A stretch of DNA of 64,000 bases from Novosphingobium aureum (lineage in GTDB: Bacteria; Pseudomonadota; Alphaproteobacteria; Sphingomonadales; Sphingomonadaceae): positions 124,001 through 188,000 of the forward strand of contig NZ_JADZGI010000001.1 in the NCBI RefSeq assembly GCF_015865035.1. The letters run 5' to 3'. Made by a program: the position numbers and the translations under genes. How positions within the stretch are numbered: the stretch's first letter is position 1; the number at the start of each line of letters is the position of its first letter. Below the pieces are notes generated by a model. It was not told the origin of the DNA and did not search any database. It saw only the letters and a list, made by a program, of their open reading frames with translations. This document shows positions 58,855 to 64,000 of this stretch, piece by piece.

Positions 58855-59088
58855 ATGAAGGAGACCTTCGCGGCCTTGCTCTCCAAGCTTGTCTCGGGCC
58901 GGAAGGGCGCGCTCTTCACCGGCACTACGTCGAACGTGATCCAGCGCATCGCCCAGCATCGCAGCGATTACCTTGAGGGTTTCAGCGCCTGCCATGGGGC
59001 CGTGGCTGAAAACGGAGCTCGATCGTGGAAGGCAGTCCGCAGCGAAGCGCTCTCATCGCCGGTCTGGACTTTGAAGCGTTGCGCCGAG
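58855..59088 (+). pseudogene. Decayed GIY-YIG nuclease-domain gene
   Basis: From the ATG at 58855 the frame encodes LVSGRKGALFTGTTSNVIQR followed by IAQHRSDYLEGFSACHG, which matches the GIY-YIG domain of small UPF0213-like proteins. The first catalytic Tyr is missing, and the usual YTG reads FTG. After about residue 48 the expected GIY-YIG sequence disappears. The region lies between inverted repeats (58815-58840 and 59089-59114), a common setting for GIY-YIG genes. The open frame runs on to 59187, through the right repeat. Confidence 0.6.
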
Positions 59089-59114
59089 TGGATTCCCGCC
59101 TTCGCGGGAATGAC
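59089..59114. repeat. Terminal inverted repeat, right copy
   Basis: 26 bp beginning TGGATTCCCG and ending CGGGAATGAC, the reverse complement of the left copy with two differences. With the left copy it bounds a 300-bp unit that holds the decayed GIY-YIG gene. Confidence 0.75.
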
Positions 59115-59134
59115 GAAGAATTCGATACCCAGCT

Positions 59135-59920
59135 CTAAGCCGCCGTCTTCCCGCACCTTGCCGCGCGTTCGTCGGGGCGCAGGGTGAGGACGCGCACGCC
59201 ATCGGCGGTCACTGCGACGGTGTGTTCGAACTGGGCGGAGAGCTTGCCGTCGGCGGTGACCACGCTCCAGCCGTCCTCGAGCTCGGCCACGGTGCGCCGG
59301 CCCTGGTTGAGCATCGGCTCGATGGTGAAGGTCATGCCCTCGCGCAGGACGAGCCCGGTGCCGGGGCGGCCGAAGTGGAGCACTTGCGGGTCTTCGTGCA
59401 TCTCGCGCCCGATGCCGTGGCCGCAATATTCGCGCACCACGCTGTAGCCCGCGCTCCTTGCGTGGCTCTCGACGGCATGGCCGATGTCGCCGAGCCGCGC
59501 GCCCGGGCGCACTGCGGCGATGCCCTTCCACAAGGCGGCATAAGTCGTCTCGACCAGTCGGCGGGCGGCGGGGGAGACCTTGCCGATCATGTAGGTCTTG
59601 CTCGAATCGGCGATGTAGCCGTCCTTCTCGAGCGTGATGTCGAAGTTGACGATGTCGCCGTCCTGCAGCGTCTCCGTGGTGGAGGGCATGCCGTGGCAGA
59701 CCACTTCGTTGCGCGAGCTGTTGAGCACATAGGGAAAGCCGTATTGGCCCTTGCTGGCGGGCCGCGCCTCGAGCGTGTCGACGATATAGGCCTCGACCAG
59801 GTCGTTGATCTCCATGGTCGTGCGCCCGGCGAGCGGCTGGGCGTCGAGATGGGTGAAGACCGATGCGAGCAGACGCCCGGCCTCGGCCATCAGCTCGATT
59901 TCCGCGGGGCTCTTGATCAT
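59135..59920 (-). CDS. map: Type I methionine aminopeptidase
   Basis: Removes the N-terminal Met from nascent proteins. The 261-residue enzyme retains the substrate His in EVVCHGMPS and the five metal ligands: Asp in VNFDIT, Asp in GYIADSS, His in YCGHGIG, Glu in TIEPM and Glu in FEHT. It should be active. Its ATG overlaps the stop of the ParD-like gene by 4 nt (59917-59920), so it is translated from the same mRNA. Whether this is the only Map of the organism is unknown. Confidence 0.93.
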   Translation of the reverse strand: MIKSPAEIELMAEAGRLLASVFTHLDAQPLAGRTTMEINDLVEAYIVDTLEARPASKGQYGFPYVLNSSRNEVVCHGMPSTTETLQDGDIVNFDITLEKDGYIADSSKTYMIGKVSPAARRLVETTYAALWKGIAAVRPGARLGDIGHAVESHARSAGYSVVREYCGHGIGREMHEDPQVLHFGRPGTGLVLREGMTFTIEPMLNQGRRTVAELEDGWSVVTADGKLSAQFEHTVAVTADGVRVLTLRPDERAARCGKTAA

Positions 59921-60162
59921 GGCGTGCCGGCTCCGGCTGGCTGAGCACCAGGTGGCAGGGCACCGGGCGGTAGCGCCGGGTCGACGCCCGCCTCGCGCAG
60001 CTCGCGGCGCACGACTTCCTGGAACGGGAGGCCGGGATTGAGTTCGCACAGCATGCCGATCCTGATCCAGTAGGCGGCCTGTGCGTTGATCGAACGGCAC
60101 GAGACCTTGCTGGCGCGGCGCAGCTGGTCGTGCAGCTCGTCCTCGATGTTGACGATGCCCAT
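59917..60162 (-). CDS. ParD-like family protein (ribbon-helix-helix)
   Basis: An 81-residue protein opening MGIVNIEDELHDQLRRASKV, then SCRSINAQAAYWIRIGMLCELNPGLPFQEV, the pattern of ParD-like proteins (antitoxin-like ribbon-helix-helix fold), and a Pro/Gly/Ala-rich tail. No toxin gene is adjacent; instead map follows with a 4-nt overlap. Two overlapping palindromes lie just upstream (60177-60203) and look like its operator, so it probably represses its own operon. The start at 60162 is chosen over an in-frame start at 60225 because the latter would read through the operator. Confidence 0.8.
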   Translation of the reverse strand: MGIVNIEDELHDQLRRASKVSCRSINAQAAYWIRIGMLCELNPGLPFQEVVRRELREAGVDPALPPGALPPGAQPAGAGTP

Positions 60163-60176
60163 CAGCGGGGCCTTGC

Positions 60177-60203
60177 TATATGAACCATATACGCTTCGTA
60201 TAT
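60177..60203. promoter_or_regulatory. Double palindromic operator of the ParD-like/map operon
   Basis: TATATG-AAC-CATATA (60177-60191) and ATATACG-CTT-CGTATAT (60187-60203) are both perfect, overlap by 5 bp, and have centres 11 bp apart, one helical turn. They lie 15-41 bp upstream of the start codon. This is the arrangement used by ribbon-helix-helix repressors; the promoter is probably inside it. Confidence 0.6.
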
Positions 60204-60255
60204 TCCGCACAGGGGAAAGGCGCAAGGCCAGCCTGCGCAGTGGGCGAGGCGGTGG

Positions 60256-61416
60256 TCAGCGCCCGCCGGGGAAGAGCGTGAGCAGCTTGCCGATGCGATC
60301 GTGCAGCTCGCGCTCCTGCACCGGATCGCTGCGTCCGAGGCGCACGACCGAGAGCAGCTGGTCGGGCGAGCCGACGACGTACTGGCCGTATTCGCCGAGG
60401 CAGGCGAAGGTATTGGCGGGCGAGGAGGCGGGCCACAGGCGCGCGTCGTCGCCCGGGTCGGCGCGGTTGAGCCAGACGCCCGCGCCATAGGCCGGGTTGC
60501 GCGGGCTGGGGTCCATCATCACGCTGATCCAGCGGCGCGGTAGCACTTGTGCGCCGCGCACCGAGCCACGATGGCGCAGGAATTCGGCGAGCTTGGCCCA
60601 GTCGCGCGCATTGGCGTGGATCATGCCTGCACCCACCAGCGTCCCCGCGCGGTCGAAGCCGACCATGGTCGAGGTCATCCCGATCGGGGCGAGCACGCGG
60701 CTCCTGAGATATCCGCCCACCGCCTCGCGGCGATAGGTCGCATCGCCCTGCGGCGCGAGTACGCGCGCGGCGAGGTCGGCGAGGATCACCGCGCTCGCCG
60801 CCGAGTTCTTGAAGGCCTGTCCGGCGGGAGCCTCGAGCGGCTGGGCCTCGGCATAGGCGGCCATGTCGTCGCGTCCGTCGAGAAACAGCATGCGCATGCG
60901 ATCGGACTGGCGCGCGACCCGCGCGCTGTCGGTCCCGCTCCCGGTAGCCTCGGCGTTCTCGACGTGGCGCAGGCCCGAGCGCATCTGCAGCAGCTGCTTG
61001 AGCGTGATCTCGCCGCGCGGATCGCCCGCGCGCTGCCAGTCGGGGACGGGCGCGGATTCGTTCAGGCGCAGCCGCCCGTCGCTCACCAGCTGGCCGATCA
61101 TCAGCGCGGTCACGCATTGACCCGCGCTCCATCCGGGCAGGCGGGTCTTCGCGTCGATCCCGGGGGCATAGCGTTCGGCAATCACCGCGCCGCGCTTCAT
61201 GATGACGAGCGCCTGCGTCTCGCCGACCGCGAGCTTGTCGAAAAGACCGTCGATGGCGCGGCCCAGATCCTGCTCGGGGGCGCCGCCATCGTCCTTGATC
61301 GCGCGCACCGCTTCGGTGCTCGGCGGGGGCGGGCCCTCGGGTGCCTTTTCTCCACAGGCTGTGAGGCTTGGCAGGGCGAGGAGGGCGAGGATATGGGGAA
61401 GGCGGCGAACCGGCAT
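60256..61416 (-). CDS. Serine-hydrolase-fold (beta-lactamase class C-like) lipoprotein lacking the catalytic Lys
   Basis: A 386-residue protein with a lipoprotein signal (LPSLTACG lipobox near residue 20), then the beta-lactamase/penicillin-binding-like domain: LPGWSAGQCVTALMIGQLVSDGRL, the MRSGLRHVEN region and AFKNSAASAVILADL. In active members the first motif is SxxK and the later one YxN or YSN. Here the Lys position is Gln (S-A-G-Q) and the Tyr position is Lys or Asn. It is probably a non-catalytic or altered enzyme. It diverges from a membrane protein gene 32 bp away. Confidence 0.82.
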   Translation of the reverse strand: MPVRRLPHILALLALPSLTACGEKAPEGPPPPSTEAVRAIKDDGGAPEQDLGRAIDGLFDKLAVGETQALVIMKRGAVIAERYAPGIDAKTRLPGWSAGQCVTALMIGQLVSDGRLRLNESAPVPDWQRAGDPRGEITLKQLLQMRSGLRHVENAEATGSGTDSARVARQSDRMRMLFLDGRDDMAAYAEAQPLEAPAGQAFKNSAASAVILADLAARVLAPQGDATYRREAVGGYLRSRVLAPIGMTSTMVGFDRAGTLVGAGMIHANARDWAKLAEFLRHRGSVRGAQVLPRRWISVMMDPSPRNPAYGAGVWLNRADPGDDARLWPASSPANTFACLGEYGQYVVGSPDQLLSVVRLGRSDPVQERELHDRIGKLLTLFPGGR

Positions 61417-61448
61417 GATGCGGGTTGCACTGTACGAGAAGCATGACG

Positions 61449-61895
61449 ATGGCAACACCCCCCAAATTCCCGCTCGGGGACAAGCTCGCGCAGGCCGCAC
61501 GCGGCATGGCGCAGGGCGTGGGGCGCCGCGAGCGCCGGGCGCCCGGCCTGCCGATCCGCCAGCCTTCGCGGCGGCTGCGCTATCTCGTGGTGCTGGTGCT
61601 GGCGGTGGTCGCGGGGCTGCTCGCGTGGAACTGGAGCGACATGCGCGGGCGCACCCGTATCGGCGCGTCCTACGCCGCGCGGATCGGCTGCGTGTGCCGC
61701 TATGTCTCGAACCGTGGTCTCGACGCCTGCGAGGCGGACCTCGCACTCGCCCCGCTGCCGGGGCTCGCGGGGATGGTCTCGCTCTCGGAGGATGCCGAGA
61801 CGCGCAGCGTCAGCGCGGGGCTGCCCCTGCTCGGCCGCCAGAGCGCGCGCTTCACCCCCGAAGAGGGCTGCCAGCTCGACGCCTGGGACGAGTGA
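61449..61895 (+). CDS. Single-pass membrane protein of unknown function
   Basis: A 148-residue protein with a basic cytoplasmic N-terminus (MATPPKFPLGDKLAQAARG...), one hydrophobic segment (about residues 43-61), and a periplasmic part with cysteines in GCVCRYVS, DACEADL and GCQLD. ATG 61449 lies 8 nt after GAGAA; ATG 61443 is also possible. It diverges from the serine-hydrolase-fold lipoprotein with overlapping promoters, so the two may act together. I do not recognise the family. Confidence 0.65.
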   Translation: MATPPKFPLGDKLAQAARGMAQGVGRRERRAPGLPIRQPSRRLRYLVVLVLAVVAGLLAWNWSDMRGRTRIGASYAARIGCVCRYVSNRGLDACEADLALAPLPGLAGMVSLSEDAETRSVSAGLPLLGRQSARFTPEEGCQLDAWDE

Positions 61896-61938
61896 GCGCG
61901 CCAGGCCGGATCAGGCGGAAGGTCTAAGCGGGCAAGGT

Positions 61939-63108
61939 CTAAGCGGGTAGGGGCTCGGCCGGGGTGGTGGCGTCGATCCAGCCACCGCCCAGCACGCGCT
62001 CGCCGCAATAGAACACCGCGGCCTGACCCGGGGCGACGCCGAATTCGGGCTGGGCGAAGCGGATCGTCACCGCTGCGCCTTCGCCGATCGGCCCTTCGAG
62101 CGTGACCGGCACGGGCTTGGCGAGCGAGCGGACCTTGGCGGTGACCGGCTGGTCGGCGGGGACCGGGCCGATGCGGTTGGTCTCGACGATGCGCGCCGCG
62201 GCAACGCCGAGCAGGCGGCGCGGGCCGACCATGACCCGGCGCGTCGCGGCCTCGATGCGCACGACGTAGAGCGGCTCGCTCTGCCCGCCGATCTCGAGCC
62301 CGCGGCGCTGGCCCACGGTATAGTGGATCACCCCGGGATGGGTGCCGAGCACTTCGCCGGTGAGCACGTGGACGATCTCGCCCCCTTCAACGCCCTCGGG
62401 CCGGACCGAGCGCACGATCCTGGCGTAGTCGCCGTCGGGCACGAAGCAGATGTCCTGGCTGTCGGGCTTGTCGGCGACGCGCAGGCCCGCTGCGCCCGCG
62501 AGGCGGCGGGTCTCGCTCTTGGGCAGGCCGCCGAGCGGGAAGCGCAGGAAGTCGAGCTGCGCCTCGGTGGTGCCGTAGAGAAAGTAGCTCTGGTCGCGTG
62601 CGGGATCGAGCGCGCGGTGCAGTTCTGCTCCGGCGGGACCCTCGACGCGGCGCACGTAGTGGCCGGTGGCGAGGCAGTCGGCGCCGAGGTCGCGGGCCAT
62701 CTGCAGCAGGTCGGTGAACTTGGGCCCCATGTTGCAGCGGATGCACGGGATCGGGGTGCGCCCCTCGAGGTAGTCGTCGGCAAAGCGCTCGACGACCTCT
62801 TCGCGAAACGCGCTCTCGTGGTCGAAGACATAGTGGGCAATGCCCAGGCGATCGGCGACGGCGCGTGCATCGCGGATGTCGTCGCCCGCACAGCATGCGC
62901 CCTTGCGCCCGGTGGCGGCGCCGTAGTCGTAGAGCTGCAGGGTGATGCCGATGGTCTCGGCGCCGGTCGCGGCGGCCATGGCGGCAACCACCGAGCTGTC
63001 GACGCCGCCCGACATGGCGACGACGATGCGCCGTGCCGAGACGGGCTCGGGAAGCTGGAACAGCGCGGCCGGGTCGAGGCCGGCAAGCAGATCGTTGAGG
63101 GCAGTCAT
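61939..63108 (-). CDS. mnmA: tRNA-uridine 2-sulfurtransferase MnmA
   Basis: Thiolates wobble uridine 34 (s2U) of tRNA. The 389-residue protein has the PP-loop SGGVDSSV near residues 33-40, the catalytic cysteine in CIRCNMGPKF and the second in SQDICFVPDGDY, and the C-terminal GQRRGLEIGG and GGGWI beta-barrel segments. With MnmE and MnmG it is the third wobble-uridine modification enzyme in the window. The ATG at 63108 is the family start; an extension to 63204 is not conserved-looking. Confidence 0.94.
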   Translation of the reverse strand: MTALNDLLAGLDPAALFQLPEPVSARRIVVAMSGGVDSSVVAAMAAATGAETIGITLQLYDYGAATGRKGACCAGDDIRDARAVADRLGIAHYVFDHESAFREEVVERFADDYLEGRTPIPCIRCNMGPKFTDLLQMARDLGADCLATGHYVRRVEGPAGAELHRALDPARDQSYFLYGTTEAQLDFLRFPLGGLPKSETRRLAGAAGLRVADKPDSQDICFVPDGDYARIVRSVRPEGVEGGEIVHVLTGEVLGTHPGVIHYTVGQRRGLEIGGQSEPLYVVRIEAATRRVMVGPRRLLGVAAARIVETNRIGPVPADQPVTAKVRSLAKPVPVTLEGPIGEGAAVTIRFAQPEFGVAPGQAAVFYCGERVLGGGWIDATTPAEPLPA

Positions 63109-63202
63109 GGCTGCACCCCTTACGCTTCCTTGGCGGCGATTCCTACCTCTGCTCCCGGTTACGGAGCTCGAGATCGGCGGGCCGCGGCGTGTTGACGCAA
63201 AC

Positions 63203-63210
63203 ATGGTTAA
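63203..63210 (-). promoter_or_regulatory. CtrA half-site-like word
   Basis: ATGGTTAA, reverse complement TTAACCAT, in the region between divergent mnmA and the small gene before sciP. It is a full match to a CtrA half-site word; no second half-site at the canonical spacing is present. Confidence 0.35.
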
Positions 63211-63328
63211 GAGAATGCCGCTCGGCTTGTCCGTGCCACGAGGCAGTTCACCCTGTTCCGATCAATTCCGGGCCCTTTTTCGGGCTTCTTTACGAAGCTT
63301 TGACAAAGGTCATGTTACCGCCCGTTTC

Positions 63329-63652
63329 ATGATTACCGAACATGATCCGATTTCCAGTGTCGCTGGCCCGGACGGGGTGGTCGAAGACCCGGCTTTCCGC
63401 GCGGTTCGGGCCGCGCCGGATTGGGAACGGCTTCGTGCCCGCCTGCTTTGCGGCCCGCTTGCGATGACCCCGCAGCCCCTCCGGGGTATGCGTTTGCGGG
63501 GCAGTTTCGAGGGCCAGACGGCCTCAGTGGTAACTACCTATAAAGCTTCGCAAAGCTTCGTTAACCTTAGTGGTTCAAGCTATCGCAAGTCGGTGGGGGA
63601 CAAGGTCTTTTCGTCGCCGGCCCCCCAGGCAGAACCGGTGATCGAGGGCTGA
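63329..63652 (+). CDS. Possible small protein upstream of sciP
   Basis: A 107-residue open frame starting MITEHDPISSVAGPDG, rich in Pro, Arg and Ser, with no signal peptide or membrane segment and no family I know. Its stop (63650-63652) is one base before the sciP ATG, consistent with a two-gene operon. No clear ribosome-binding site lies before the ATG at 63329, so it may also be a non-coding leader of sciP. Confidence 0.35.
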   Translation: MITEHDPISSVAGPDGVVEDPAFRAVRAAPDWERLRARLLCGPLAMTPQPLRGMRLRGSFEGQTASVVTTYKASQSFVNLSGSSYRKSVGDKVFSSPAPQAEPVIEG

Positions 63653-63653
63653 A

Positions 63654-63953
63654 ATGATCGAGAACCAGAAAATCCGACCCGCGCAGGTGATCGGGCCCCT
63701 TGGCGAACCGCTCACGCTGGACTCGCTGCCTCCGCCGAACACTTCGCGTTGGGTGGTGCGGCGCAAGGCCGAGGTCGTCGCCGCAGTCAACGGTGGCTTG
63801 CTGTCGATTGACGAGGTCTGTGAACGCTACCAGCTTACCCTGGAGGAATTCGCCTCGTGGCAGCGCGCGGTGGACCGCTCGGGCATGCAGGGCCTGCGTG
63901 TTACCCGAATTCAACACTACCGCGATCTTTACGAGCGTCAGCAGAAGTACTGA
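63654..63953 (+). CDS. sciP: CtrA inhibitor SciP (DUF1153)
   Basis: Small DNA-binding protein that represses CtrA-activated genes in Caulobacter. The 99-residue product is of normal length, with the conserved DUF1153 segments RWVVRRKAEVVAAVNGGLLSIDEVCERYQLT and EEFASWQRAVDRSGMQGLRVTR, forming a helix-turn-helix-like fold. The ATG at 63654 follows GAGGG. It and TrcR (54566) are alphaproteobacterial cell-cycle regulators in the same 10-kb stretch. In sphingomonads CtrA is thought not to be tied to replication in the Caulobacter way. Confidence 0.93.
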   Translation: MIENQKIRPAQVIGPLGEPLTLDSLPPPNTSRWVVRRKAEVVAAVNGGLLSIDEVCERYQLTLEEFASWQRAVDRSGMQGLRVTRIQHYRDLYERQQKY

Positions 63954-64000
63954 TCGAAGCTGTTCCGCGCTTACGGACAAGCTAGAGCGGCGGCGAACCT

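Overview
The window looks like chromosomal DNA from a GC-rich alphaproteobacterium of the order Sphingomonadales, probably Novosphingobium or a close relative. The basis is protein style and gene order: dnaQ-coaE-aroE-maf-ppsR facing away from hemE-hemJ-rho; mnmE-mnmG-rsmG-parA-parB; helicase-S4-fdxA-carD; proA-nadD-rsfS-rlmH-envC-ctpA; and the alphaproteobacterial cell-cycle regulators SciP (DUF1153) and TrcR (DUF1013). No rRNA, tRNA, intact insertion sequence, prophage or CRISPR array was seen.

Layout. 1-3249 is a leftward block (dnaQ partial, coaE, aroE, maf, ppsR). 3250-3597 is a non-coding gap with DnaA-box-like 9-mers, three GANTC sites and an AT-rich tract, between ppsR and hemE; this is the place where Caulobacter and Rickettsia carry their chromosome origin, and I call it candidate oriC. 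3598-7459 runs rightward (hemE, hemJ, rho, a TerC-like protein). 7538-10831 is a leftward metabolic operon. 11019-17065 is a rightward block with tRNA-modification genes and parAB. At least eight parS-type sites lie between 2169 and 32435 on both sides of the origin candidate and parAB, so the first half of the window is the centromere region. 17114-31837 holds stress, repair and heme genes (fRMsr, PQQ dehydrogenase, DUF815 ATPase, Sua5, dGTPase, carD, fdxA, a large helicase, an M23 peptidase, the hemB operon). 31915-41000 carries a truncated globin, a damage-response ligase/exonuclease pair, a SUMF-fold protein, clpA, DUF1192, a quinone oxidoreductase and a GST. 40975-44250 has yihY-fabI and coq7. 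44264-52374 is mainly the leftward dsbB/ctpA/envC/rlmH/rsfS/nadD/proA block. 52723-58185 has an M23-bactofilin pair, trcR, a CbpA-like DnaJ, pdxH and a CDF transporter. 58186-59134 is a small accessory patch with an orphan protein and a decayed GIY-YIG gene between inverted repeats. 59135-64000 has map with a ParD-like regulator, a serine-hydrolase-fold lipoprotein, mnmA and sciP.

How it fits together. Origin, parAB/parS, rho, mnmEG, SciP and TrcR make this a replication, segregation and cell-cycle neighbourhood. The most interesting leads are the origin and its parS array with two sequence classes, a ParD-like/methionine-aminopeptidase operon with a double palindromic operator, a recurring leaderless-promoter layout, a possible CTG start codon, and two enzyme-fold proteins that lack expected catalytic residues.
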